Source: Chloroflexota bacterium (GTDB taxonomy: Bacteria; Chloroflexota; Anaerolineae; Anaerolineales; Anaerolineaceae). From it: a stretch of 16,369 nt of DNA. The stretch is from the NCBI GenBank assembly GCA_012797215.1, contig JAAZPN010000057.1, positions 1-16,369 on the forward strand. The letters run 5' to 3'. The notes under the pieces are model-generated. The model worked only from the letters and a program-made list of their open reading frames with translations. It had not been told where the DNA came from and did no database searches. The position numbers and the translations under genes are program-made. This document shows positions 1 through 7,300 of this stretch, in pieces. How positions within the stretch are numbered: the stretch's first letter is position 1; every line of letters begins with the position of its first letter.

Positions 1-143
1 GAAATAGTGGTAAAATAAAGGCAGTAAGTTATCTGTTTTTGTGTTTGCGGCACTTTGCCCTTCAGTTTAATTCTTGCTGGGGGTTGTTTTTTGAAAATGG
101 GCGCCTGAATGGGGCGCTAAAAGCCATAAAAAAGGAGATTATT
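1..143 (+). promoter_or_regulatory. Leader and possible promoter of the sugar operon
   Basis: No convincing gene is visible here. An extended -10 element (TGGTAAAAT, 8-16) without a clear -35 box could start transcription near position 23, giving a leader of about 120 nt. A short inverted repeat (GCGCC at 101-105, GGCGC at 113-117) lies before the Shine-Dalgarno sequence AAGGAG at about 132-137. The reading frame of the first gene stays open upstream to 39, but that extension looks non-coding. The operon might equally be transcribed from genes left of the window. Confidence 0.3.
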
Positions 144-971
144 ATGAAGATTAGTTTATTTACAGCTGGCATATCCCGATATCCATTAGAAAAATCATTT
201 GAACTGGCAGCCAAGTACCACTACGACGCAATTGAAATCGGCGGCTTTCGTCCGCACGCGTACGCGCTGGATATCCTGCGCGACGGCGGCAAGAGAATTC
301 GCGCGCTTTCCGAACGCTACAATCTGCCGATTGTCAGCTACGCTCCCGAGAACAATGGGTCTCCCTACAGCCTTGTTTTCGAAGATCCTGAATTGAACCG
401 GGACAGCCTCGAATACTTTAAACGCACGCTGGAGGCCGCTAAACTGATGGGCTCCGCGTACTGCATGTTTGCCTGCAACCACCCTGGTTACGGCCGGCAT
501 GAAGCCGATGTTCGCCGGCTCTTTATTGATAATATGAAGGTCCTGGCTGAGCACGCTGAAAAAATCGGTCAAACCATCATTCTGGAACCTGTCACACCTA
601 ATGAGGGCACCATCCTGGTAACCTCGGACGACCTGTACTGGGCTATCCAGGCGGTCAACTCACCGATGGTAAAGGGCATGCTGGACCTGGCTTGCCCGCT
701 GCTCTCCCGCGAACCGATGGTAGAGTACTTCCATAAATGCGGAAGCGATATCCGTCATATCCATTTCATTGACGCTACAATTGACAGCGAAGACCATCTT
801 ATCCCCGGCGATGGTCAGATGGATTTCAGGGGCATTGTGCGCACCCTGAAAGAGGTCGGTTATGACGGTTATCTCTCGCTGGAGCTTTTTACGCGCTACC
901 AGACCGAGCCTGAATACGCCACCGCGCGCGGTTACAGCGTCATTAAAGCGCTGCTGGAAGAAGAGGCATAG
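144..971 (+). CDS. FrlC-like ketose/fructoselysine 3-epimerase (xylose isomerase-like TIM barrel)
   Basis: This 275-residue protein belongs to the AP endonuclease 2 / xylose-isomerase-like TIM-barrel superfamily. Its closest recognisable relative is E. coli FrlC, fructoselysine 3-epimerase (276 residues): the length matches, and so do landmark segments such as EIGGFRPHA, LEP(V/L)TP, IPG(D/E)G and the C-terminal SLEL. The expected metal ligands are visible as E148, D181, H207 and E247. Such enzymes move a proton at C3 of an unphosphorylated ketose or ketosamine through a bound divalent metal, in the cytoplasm. The ATG at 144 is preferred over upstream starts because AAGGAG lies just before it and the family begins here (MKISLFTAG). 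It is the first gene of the operon, and its stop lies 2 bp before the next ATG. The exact substrate (psicoselysine, psicose, tagatose or another ketose) cannot be read from the sequence. Confidence 0.82.
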   Translation: MKISLFTAGISRYPLEKSFELAAKYHYDAIEIGGFRPHAYALDILRDGGKRIRALSERYNLPIVSYAPENNGSPYSLVFEDPELNRDSLEYFKRTLEAAKLMGSAYCMFACNHPGYGRHEADVRRLFIDNMKVLAEHAEKIGQTIILEPVTPNEGTILVTSDDLYWAIQAVNSPMVKGMLDLACPLLSREPMVEYFHKCGSDIRHIHFIDATIDSEDHLIPGDGQMDFRGIVRTLKEVGYDGYLSLELFTRYQTEPEYATARGYSVIKALLEEEA

Positions 972-973
972 CA

Positions 974-1861
974 ATGGAAATCACCCGCGAACAATTATTC
1001 CACTGGTGCAGCCTGCCCGTTGAACAGCTGCAGGACCACCCGGAGCGCAAGATAAACCTGATTATCAAAGAGGACAGGCCTACCGCCATGTACGTCATCG
1101 GTAATATGATGGCGGATGAGATTGTCGAAAATAATCGCCTGGGCAGGATCACCAAATGGGTGCTTCCGGCTGGGCCAACGGACGAGTACGACGTGCTCAT
1201 CGAGCGTGTAAACCGCGAGCGCATCAGCATGCGAAACCTGCATGTTTTCCATATGGACGACTTTCTGGATTGGGAAGGGCGGCCCTACCCTGTGGCGGAT
1301 ACCTACGAGAGCCTGGAAGGCACCATGAACGCCGCTTTCTACGGAAGAATTGACCCGGAGCTGAATGTGCCGGTGGAACAGCGCCATTGGCCGCGCATCA
1401 ATGACCTGGACGCTGTTGACAATTTAGTCGAAGAGTTGGGCGGGGTGGACACATTGTGGGCTGGCGTTGGTGCTAAAGGACTGGTCGCCTTCTGCGAGGC
1501 TCCGCGTTCTTACACACACCGCGTCACCCTGGATGAGTTTGCCCGCTCCAAAACCCGCATTGTTGACCTGACGGATGACACCATTGTGGCGCTCAGCCAG
1601 CGCAGCTTTGGCGCGTGTTATGACCGCGTTCCTCCCAGAGCCGTGACCCTCGGTTTTAAGGCCATGCTTTCCGCCAAGCGCGCGGTGCTGATGATTGCCA
1701 CTGGCGCCTGGAAACAGACCGTGGTGCGTGTGGCGCTTTTCAGCGAGCCGACCCTGGAATATCCTGTGACGCTCTTGCCAGCCTACATTCCGGAAGTGAC
1801 CTTGATTTGCGACCACAACACCGCAGACCATCCCATGTCCCATCCGATCAGAGGTTGGTAA
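974..1861 (+). CDS. NagB-fold sugar-phosphate isomerase/deaminase homologue with altered active site
   Basis: This 295-residue protein has the NagB/RpiA fold of glucosamine-6-phosphate deaminases. The landmarks are LPAGPT (64-69, the phosphate-binding loop, LPTGST in NagB), MDDF (94-97, MDEY in NagB, carrying the enolising Asp), GVGAKGLVAFCE (164-175) and AVTLGFKAMLSA (223-234), followed by TG..K (243-247). In E. coli NagB the third motif contains D141, H143 and E148. Here the first two positions are K168 and L170, and only the Glu (E175) is kept. The histidine that opens the sugar ring is therefore absent, so ordinary glucosamine-6-phosphate deamination is doubtful. It may act on an open-chain ketosamine phosphate or another sugar phosphate; this is inference. 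It is translationally close to the FrlC-like gene, and a 56-bp gap containing a hairpin separates it from the next gene. Confidence 0.75.
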   Translation: MEITREQLFHWCSLPVEQLQDHPERKINLIIKEDRPTAMYVIGNMMADEIVENNRLGRITKWVLPAGPTDEYDVLIERVNRERISMRNLHVFHMDDFLDWEGRPYPVADTYESLEGTMNAAFYGRIDPELNVPVEQRHWPRINDLDAVDNLVEELGGVDTLWAGVGAKGLVAFCEAPRSYTHRVTLDEFARSKTRIVDLTDDTIVALSQRSFGACYDRVPPRAVTLGFKAMLSAKRAVLMIATGAWKQTVVRVALFSEPTLEYPVTLLPAYIPEVTLICDHNTADHPMSHPIRGW

Positions 1862-1871
1862 AGATTTTTGA

Positions 1872-1892
1872 AACTGCGCGTTCAGCGCAGTT
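1872..1892 (+). promoter_or_regulatory. Intercistronic hairpin
   Basis: A perfect 8-bp stem (AACTGCGC / GCGCAGTT) with a 5-nt loop sits in the 56-bp gap between the NagB-like and BtpA-family genes. It is followed by ATTTTG, which is a poor U-tract, so partial termination, mRNA stabilisation or a processing site are all possible. It is the only clear structured gap in the operon and could set different expression levels for the first two genes and the rest. Confidence 0.45.
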
Positions 1893-1917
1893 ATTTTGTA
1901 AACACTAAGGAATTGAC

Positions 1918-2733
1918 ATGAATTGGACAGAAGCTTTATTCCACGTCAAAAAACCGATAATCTCCATGCTGCATTTGCAGCCCCTGCCGGGCGACCCCTT
2001 ATATAAGGAAGGCTCCAGCATGCGCCGCGTGATTGAACTGGCTCGCGCGGACCTGCGCGCCATTCAAGACGGCGGCGTGGACGGGATTATCTTCTCGAAT
2101 GAATTCAGCCTGCCTTACCAACGGCATATGAATTTTGTGACTCCCGCTGCGATGGCGCGCGTGATTGGCGAATTGATGGCCGAGATACGCGTACCTTACG
2201 GTGTGGATTGCATCTCCGACGGACTGGCAACGATTGAGCTGGCAGCCGCGGTGGACGCGTCCTTTGCCCGCGGAACATTTTCTGGTGTCTATGCCGGCGA
2301 TGGCGGCTTTTACAACAACGAACTCTCCGAGCTCCTGCGCCGAAAAAGCGCTCTGCGCCTGGACGAACTCAAACTGCTCTACTTCCTGAACCCGGAATCC
2401 GATACAAACCTGGACACGCGCAGCCTGACGGCGATTGCCCGCTCGCTGGTGTTCAAAGCCTCGCCGGACGCGCTGTGCATCTCGGGCTCGGCTGCCGGGA
2501 AGGGCGTGGAGAACGAACTGCTGGCGCAGGTGAAGGAATCCGTGCCTGAAACCGTGGTTTTCGCCAATACCGGCTGCAATAAAGACACAATCACGGACAA
2601 ACTGAAAATTTGCGATGGCGCGGTGGTCGCGACGACCTTCAAAGTGGATGGCAAGCTCTTCAATCCGGTGGACCCTGAACGCGTGAAGGCTTTCATGGAA
2701 CCTGTCTACACATTTCGGGAGACATTGAAGTAA
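1918..2733 (+). CDS. BtpA/SgcQ family protein
   Basis: This 271-residue protein belongs to the BtpA family (TIM-barrel-like). It resembles E. coli SgcQ throughout: M(L/C)HL..LPGDP near residues 17-27, GGVD..(I/M)FSNEFSLPY at about 53-67, AMAR(V/I)IG at about 78-84, PDALC(I/V)SG at about 183-190, and VFANTG and ATTFK.DG in the C-terminal part. BtpA was named for a role in cyanobacterial photosystem I biogenesis, but many family members sit in sugar operons of non-photosynthetic bacteria and their reaction is not settled. Position among kinases and epimerases argues for a carbohydrate or nucleoside-like substrate here. The Shine-Dalgarno AAGGA lies 6 nt before the ATG. The next gene starts 2 bp after its stop, which implies coupled translation. 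Family assignment is firm; function is unknown. Confidence 0.82.
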   Translation: MNWTEALFHVKKPIISMLHLQPLPGDPLYKEGSSMRRVIELARADLRAIQDGGVDGIIFSNEFSLPYQRHMNFVTPAAMARVIGELMAEIRVPYGVDCISDGLATIELAAAVDASFARGTFSGVYAGDGGFYNNELSELLRRKSALRLDELKLLYFLNPESDTNLDTRSLTAIARSLVFKASPDALCISGSAAGKGVENELLAQVKESVPETVVFANTGCNKDTITDKLKICDGAVVATTFKVDGKLFNPVDPERVKAFMEPVYTFRETLK

Positions 2734-2735
2734 CT

Positions 2736-3542
2736 GTGACTGATAGTTTTCAGATACCTCATAAGCTCCTGGCGCTTGACCTGGACGGCACCACTGTGGA
2801 TGACCACGGAGAGATCAGCGACGCGACCGTGGAAAGCTTGCAACTCGCGCGCGAAAAAGGCGCGGCAATTTGCTTTGTCACCGGAAGAAGTGAATTTGAA
2901 GTGCTCTCGCTTGAGCATCGCTTCCCCTACGCGGATTATCTTATTGTGGATACCGGCGCGAAAATTACCCGGCTGGACACAGGCAAAGTGCTTTTGCACG
3001 AATGCGTTGATACGCACACCGCAGAGGTGGTCATCCGGCATTTCCTGCATTCGAAACGGCTCCTGCATATCAAAGCCGGGCGCTTTTGGGGCGCTACCTT
3101 GATGGATGAGACCGTCGAAGCTTTTATCAAATACGCCAATTACCAACCTGTCATTGTGCGTGAGCCAGCGGAAGCCCCGCTGCACGCGATTGACAGCTTC
3201 TGCGTTTATGGCTATCACTCCCGAGCCGCAATGGACCGGCTGATCGCGCGCGAAGGTCTGAACCTGTATACCATGCACTCCCAGCCGCATTATTACGACG
3301 TCCTCCAACAAGGGATAAACAAATGGCGCGCGGTCAGTTTTCTCGCGCAGAGTTTGCGAATTCCAACCGAAGGAATTATCGCGGTGGGGAATTTTTCCAA
3401 CGACGTTGAAATGATCAAGAAATCCGGAATTGGCATTGCAGTGCGCAACGCCAGCGAGGATGCCAAAGCGGCGGCGGATTACATCACGCGCAGGAGCAAC
3501 AACCGCAATGCCATTGGCGAAGTGGTCGAAAAGTTTCTGTGA
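2736..3542 (+). CDS. Cof-type HAD-IIB phosphatase with a variant motif IV
   Basis: This 268-residue protein is a cytoplasmic HAD-superfamily hydrolase of the Cof/IIB type. Motif I is DLDGT (D15 nucleophile, D17 acid/base), motif II is FVTGR (T49), motif III is K196 in GINKW, and motif IV is GNFSNDVEM (218-226). Cof proteins usually have GD..ND in motif IV; here the first acidic residue is N219, while N222-D223 remain, so Mg2+ binding is slightly altered. The cap domain lies between motifs II and III (about 85-190). It starts with GTG two bases after the BtpA-family stop, which fits translational coupling. In a sugar operon it most likely dephosphorylates a sugar phosphate, either as a pathway step or as removal of a toxic side product. 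The substrate cannot be read from the sequence. Confidence 0.85.
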   Translation: MTDSFQIPHKLLALDLDGTTVDDHGEISDATVESLQLAREKGAAICFVTGRSEFEVLSLEHRFPYADYLIVDTGAKITRLDTGKVLLHECVDTHTAEVVIRHFLHSKRLLHIKAGRFWGATLMDETVEAFIKYANYQPVIVREPAEAPLHAIDSFCVYGYHSRAAMDRLIAREGLNLYTMHSQPHYYDVLQQGINKWRAVSFLAQSLRIPTEGIIAVGNFSNDVEMIKKSGIGIAVRNASEDAKAAADYITRRSNNRNAIGEVVEKFL

Positions 3543-3596
3543 TGGTTTTGCAAGAGGCATGGCGTCTTGGGCGGCGTGCAAAAGAACAAGGTAAAG

Positions 3597-5099
3597 ATGC
3601 AATACATCCTCGGAATTGATAACGGCGGCTCTAAAACAAAATGCGCCTTATTTAACTTGCAAGGAAGCGAGATTGCGGTTGCTTCCCGCCAGGCTGCGCT
3701 GATTTTCCCGCAGCCTGGAATGACTGAACGCGACCCGGAGCTCGTCTGGCAGACCAATGTGGAGCTGATACGCGAGGTCATCCAGAACAGCGGAGTGAAC
3801 CCCAAGAATATCATCGGAATCGGGCTGACTGGTTATGGCAACGGGATGTGCCTGGTGGATGCCGACGGTCAACCCACCTGGAATTGCATCGTCTCCACGG
3901 ATACCCGCGCTGGGGTTTACGCCGAGCAGTTCGCGGCAAACGGCATCGAGCGCGAGGCTTTCCAATATTCCCATCAGGGTTTTTGGGCTGCGCAGCCAGC
4001 GGTGCTGCTGCCCTGGTTCAAAGAGCACGCGCCGGAGGTGCTTGAACGCAGCGCCTGGGTGCTGGGGATTAAGGACTTTGTGCGCCTGCGCCTGACTGGC
4101 GCCGCGGCTTGTGAGTTTACCGAAGCTTCTTCCTGGGGCTTGATGAACATCCACTTGCTCAGGTTTGAGCCCAGGCTGTTTGAACTTTTAGGCCTGGAGG
4201 ATTGTTTGCGGCTCATGCCGCCTTGCCTCAGCCCGGTGGATATTTCGGGATACATCAATGCGCGCGCTGCCAGCCTGACCGGACTGGTGGAGGGGACGCC
4301 GGTGGCCGGCGGCTGCTTCGACGTGGATGCTGGCGCGCTAGCCAGCGGCGTGTTGGATGGCGAGACACTCTGCCTGATTGCCGGCACCTGGTCAATCAAC
4401 GAGTACCTGGCGCCTGAACTGCGCCGCGGGTATAAAGAAACTACAAATTCCGTCTCGCAGTCTTTTCTGCCTGGGCATTTTCTGGTGGAAGAATCCACGC
4501 CGACCTCTGCCAGTAATTTCGAATGGTTTTTGGAAAACTTCCTGGCAGAGGAAAATAGCGGTAAAACCCGCCAGCAGCTTTACGGAGCATGCGACCGCAG
4601 CGTGGAATTGCTCCCGCCAGAGCAGAGCAGCGCGGTTTTTGTGCCCTACCTCTTTGATTCTGCCACAGTATCGGGTGGGAAAGGCGCTTTTTTCAACCTG
4701 AGCAGTTACAATACGCAAGCGCACCTCATCCGTGCGGTCTATGAAGGCGTGGTATTTTCGACGGTCTTTCACGTGCGCCGCTTGGTCAAAGACGGCCACC
4801 CCTTCACCAAAGCCAGGCTTTCCGGGGGCGTGGCAAACTCCCGCGTTTGGTCGCAAATGATGTGCGACGCGCTGGACCTGCCGCTTGAAATCCCAGAAGG
4901 TTCTGAACTTGGCGCGAAAGGCGCGGCAATCTGCGCGGGGATTGCCTGCGGGACTTTCACGGATTACCAGGACGCGGTTTCCAAAATGGTTGGCATTCGA
5001 GAACGTCTAAGCCCGCGAAAAGAGCATGCTAAAGTTTACGCGCAAAAGTTTCTGGTCTACGAAAAAGCGCTGGCCGCTTTGGATTGTTTCCACAACTGA
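3597..5099 (+). CDS. FGGY-family pentulokinase, L-xylulose kinase-like
   Basis: This 500-residue kinase has both FGGY halves. It has GIDNGGSKTK at the N terminus (D8, phosphate-binding loop 1), a GGCFDVDAG segment with the likely catalytic base D242, GTWS (263-266, nucleotide binding) and a C-terminal LSGGVANSRVW.QM signature. It aligns along its length with E. coli LyxK (L-xylulose kinase, 498 residues), including PQPG..ERD, EASPTS-like ESTPTSASNFEWF and YEGVVFS. The expected reaction is ATP plus L-xylulose (or a related ketopentose) to the 5-phosphate. The ATG at 3597 is preferred to a TTG 30 bp upstream because the family begins MQYILGIDNGG and AAGG lies just before it. It is 54 bp downstream of the HAD gene. 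D-ribulose, L-ribulose or erythritol-type substrates cannot be excluded, but the UlaE- and AraD-like genes that follow favour L-xylulose. Confidence 0.85.
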   Translation: MQYILGIDNGGSKTKCALFNLQGSEIAVASRQAALIFPQPGMTERDPELVWQTNVELIREVIQNSGVNPKNIIGIGLTGYGNGMCLVDADGQPTWNCIVSTDTRAGVYAEQFAANGIEREAFQYSHQGFWAAQPAVLLPWFKEHAPEVLERSAWVLGIKDFVRLRLTGAAACEFTEASSWGLMNIHLLRFEPRLFELLGLEDCLRLMPPCLSPVDISGYINARAASLTGLVEGTPVAGGCFDVDAGALASGVLDGETLCLIAGTWSINEYLAPELRRGYKETTNSVSQSFLPGHFLVEESTPTSASNFEWFLENFLAEENSGKTRQQLYGACDRSVELLPPEQSSAVFVPYLFDSATVSGGKGAFFNLSSYNTQAHLIRAVYEGVVFSTVFHVRRLVKDGHPFTKARLSGGVANSRVWSQMMCDALDLPLEIPEGSELGAKGAAICAGIACGTFTDYQDAVSKMVGIRERLSPRKEHAKVYAQKFLVYEKALAALDCFHN

Positions 5100-5126
5100 A
5101 AGCATTGAAAACCAAGGAAACAAACG

Positions 5127-5774
5127 ATGAACATTATTCCTTCCATAGCTTCCGCAAATTTGTTGGCAATCGGCAGCGAGCTGCAGCGGATTGAGGCGCT
5201 GCCCCGTCTTCATCTCGACATTGAAGATGGCAATTTTCTGCCCAGCATGACCTTCGGCATGGACATGGTGCGGGCGATTGCCAGCGCGTGGAAAGGCGAA
5301 CTGGACGCGCACCTGATGGTCACGAACCCTTATGATTACATTGTAGGGATGCGCGACTGCGGTATTGGCAGCCTTTGCGCGCATCTGGAAGCTTTGGCAT
5401 ACCCCGCCACATTTTTAGGAAAAGTTCGCGCCCAGGGGATAAAAGCCGGGCTGGCGCTGAACCTGAAAACAGGCATAGACGCGCTGCCTTACTTCGCAGA
5501 GCAATTGGATTACGTGCTCTTCCTCACGAGCGAGCCTGATAATGAGGGTATGCGGCTGCGTCCATCCGTTTTCCTGAAAATCCAGGAAGCGCGGCGCATT
5601 CTGCCCGCAAGCGTCTCACTTTGGGCGGATGGCGGCGTGAACTGCGCGAATATTGCCAGCCTGCGAACTGCCGGAATTGATACCGCCATTGTAGGCCGGG
5701 CAGTTTTTTCAGCGGAGGACCCCTTGGCCGCTTATGAAGATTTGCTGGAAGCAGCTGGAAAGGCAGCTGATTAA
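5127..5774 (+). CDS. Ribulose-phosphate 3-epimerase family protein, SgcE-like
   Basis: This 215-residue (beta/alpha)8 protein is of the ribulose-phosphate 3-epimerase family. Metal and catalytic residues are visible: H29-x-D31 and D34 in LHLDIEDGNF, H62 in DAHLMV, and D168 in WADGGVN. It follows the E. coli SgcE branch rather than canonical Rpe: it has LTSEPD..G (about 133-141) where Rpe has VNPGFGGQ. The canonical reaction is D-ribulose-5-P to D-xylulose-5-P; the SgcE branch may have a different ketose phosphate substrate. A good Shine-Dalgarno (AAGGAA) lies 7 nt before the ATG. The next gene begins at the base after its stop. Co-occurrence with the SgcQ homologue three genes upstream parallels the E. 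coli sgc operon. Confidence 0.85.
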   Translation: MNIIPSIASANLLAIGSELQRIEALPRLHLDIEDGNFLPSMTFGMDMVRAIASAWKGELDAHLMVTNPYDYIVGMRDCGIGSLCAHLEALAYPATFLGKVRAQGIKAGLALNLKTGIDALPYFAEQLDYVLFLTSEPDNEGMRLRPSVFLKIQEARRILPASVSLWADGGVNCANIASLRTAGIDTAIVGRAVFSAEDPLAAYEDLLEAAGKAAD

Positions 5775-6617
5775 TTGGCCCTGCCTTTGCCATTTCCCAT
5801 CGGGATTTACGAGAAAGCTCTCAAACCCCTGGCGCTGCCCGCGATGTTCGCGGACGCGGTTCGGGCAGGCTACGATACCTTTGAAATCAGCCTGGACGAG
5901 AGCGATTACCGCCTTGCCCGCCTGGATTGGTCCGCTGCGGAAATGCGAGAAACCCGCCGCGCGGCAGAAGAGAGCGGTATACGCTTGTATTCCGCTTGCT
6001 TTAGCGGGCACCGCAAATACGCGCTTGGCTCGGCTGACCCCGTAACAACCCGCCGAGCGATGGACCTGATGCGAAAAGGCCTGAACTTCTGCGTCGAGAC
6101 AGGTATTCGCGTACTCCAGCTGACAGGCTCAGATGTGTATTACGAAGCTTCCAGCGAGGAAAGCGCGCGGCGTTACGCGGAAAACGTGGCGCGCGGCGCG
6201 GAGATGGCAGGAGACCTGGGCGTGATGCTGGCAATTGAGCCGGTAGATAAGCATATTCGTTCCATCCGCCAGGCTTTGGACATCGTGCGAGAGGTCAACT
6301 CCCCCTGGCTGCAAGTCTACCCAGACGCGGCCAACCTGCTTGTGGAGGGTTTCGACCCGCTGGCTGAGTTGGAGGCCGGGCGAGGGCACCTGGTAGGCCT
6401 GCATATCCGGGACGCGCTGCCGGGCACGAGCTACAACCTTCCGTGGGGGAGCGGCACATTGGATTTTGTGGCTGTACTGCGAACTTTGCAGAAAATAAAC
6501 TTCCACGCGCCAGTGCTGATTGAGTATTGGTACATTGATGAAGTGGATTATCTGGAACGCGCCGCGCGGGCCAGAAAATTCTTGATTGACAAAATTACCC
6601 AGGCAGGACTTGCCTAA
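5775..6617 (+). CDS. ulaE: L-ribulose-5-phosphate 3-epimerase (UlaE/SgbU-like)
   Basis: This 280-residue xylose-isomerase-like TIM barrel matches E. coli UlaE (284 residues) from end to end: PLGIYEKAL-like PIGIYEKAL at the N terminus, (S/D)DE.D.RL.RLDWS, S.HR.(F/Y)(P/A)LGS, RVLQLTGSDVYY and the C-terminal IEYW. Metal ligands are placed at E155, D184, H210 and E250. The enzyme interconverts L-xylulose-5-P and L-ribulose-5-P. The TTG start immediately after the preceding TAA is chosen because the family N terminus aligns there and no in-frame ATG precedes the conserved GIYEK; a purine-rich GGAAAGG lies about 11 nt upstream. The zero-gap arrangement suggests translational coupling. It is the step between the kinase and the 4-epimerase downstream. 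Confidence 0.9.
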   Translation: MALPLPFPIGIYEKALKPLALPAMFADAVRAGYDTFEISLDESDYRLARLDWSAAEMRETRRAAEESGIRLYSACFSGHRKYALGSADPVTTRRAMDLMRKGLNFCVETGIRVLQLTGSDVYYEASSEESARRYAENVARGAEMAGDLGVMLAIEPVDKHIRSIRQALDIVREVNSPWLQVYPDAANLLVEGFDPLAELEAGRGHLVGLHIRDALPGTSYNLPWGSGTLDFVAVLRTLQKINFHAPVLIEYWYIDEVDYLERAARARKFLIDKITQAGLA

Positions 6618-6629
6618 GGAGTGTTGAGG

Positions 6630-7271
6630 ATGTACGAAGCAGAAAAAAGAGCAGTATTGGATTGCGCGCTGACCATGGAGCATTACCGTCTGGTTAGTTT
6701 ATCCGGTGGGAATGTGTCTTTGCGATTGCCCGACGGCACTTTTTTGGTGACGCCTTCCGCGGTGCGCTATGACGGTATGCAGCCGGATGACATTGTGCGC
6801 GTGGATGCGCAGGGTAAGGTGGTGGAAGGCCATTTGCGTCCGTCCTCCGACACATCCGCGCTGCTGTACGTTTTTAAGCACATGCCCGAAGTGAACGTGG
6901 TTATCCACACCCATCAGCCTTACGCCACAGCGGCAGGGCTGGTGACGGACATGCTGCCGGCGTTTCTGACTCTGATGATTGACGCGACCCAAAAAGAAGT
7001 GTACGTAGCGCCGTTCACCATTTCCTCAGATGAGGGCATGGGTGTGCTAACCGTGGAATACGCGCGCGGAGCGCTGTGCGTCATCCTGAAACACCACGGC
7101 GTGATTGCCTTTGGCAAGAACCTCGACCAGGCGCTGGAAGCCGCGGTTTATCTGGAAGACGCGGCCAAGGTGTATTTGCTGGCGCGCGCTGTGGGTCCCG
7201 TGCCGACGCTGGATGAAAAACAAATTGCCGACCAGGCGGAAGACCGCGGAAATTACGGCCAGAAGAAGTAA
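6630..7271 (+). CDS. L-ribulose-5-phosphate 4-epimerase / class II aldolase (AraD/UlaF-like)
   Basis: This 213-residue protein is of the zinc-dependent AraD/FucA class II aldolase family. It has SGGNVS (25-30), TPS (41-43), the phosphate-binding PSSDT (71-75), the zinc ligands H93 and H95 in IHTH, and H156 in KHHG. The Asp of SSDT at position 74 is the epimerase-type residue (AraD D76); fuculose-phosphate aldolases have Glu here. The expected reaction is L-ribulose-5-P to D-xylulose-5-P, feeding the pentose phosphate pathway. It is slightly shorter than AraD (231 residues). The ATG at 6630 is chosen because AAGGAG (6616-6621) lies 8 nt upstream, while the GTG at 6621 overlaps that site. This is the last gene of the operon; no clear terminator follows before the tRNA promoter. 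Confidence 0.87.
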   Translation: MYEAEKRAVLDCALTMEHYRLVSLSGGNVSLRLPDGTFLVTPSAVRYDGMQPDDIVRVDAQGKVVEGHLRPSSDTSALLYVFKHMPEVNVVIHTHQPYATAAGLVTDMLPAFLTLMIDATQKEVYVAPFTISSDEGMGVLTVEYARGALCVILKHHGVIAFGKNLDQALEAAVYLEDAAKVYLLARAVGPVPTLDEKQIADQAEDRGNYGQKK

Positions 7272-7300
7272 TATTGCGCGCGCGAAATCCGGAAATCGCC

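Noticed and set aside
39..143. In-frame upstream extension of the first gene
   Set aside because: Composition looks non-coding, the family N terminus matches the ATG at 144, and the ribosome binding site lies directly before that ATG.
2706..3602. 298-codon minus-strand frame over the HAD gene
   Set aside because: It lies antisense to a clear HAD phosphatase with all motifs; its own translation shows no family features and it overlaps neighbouring genes.
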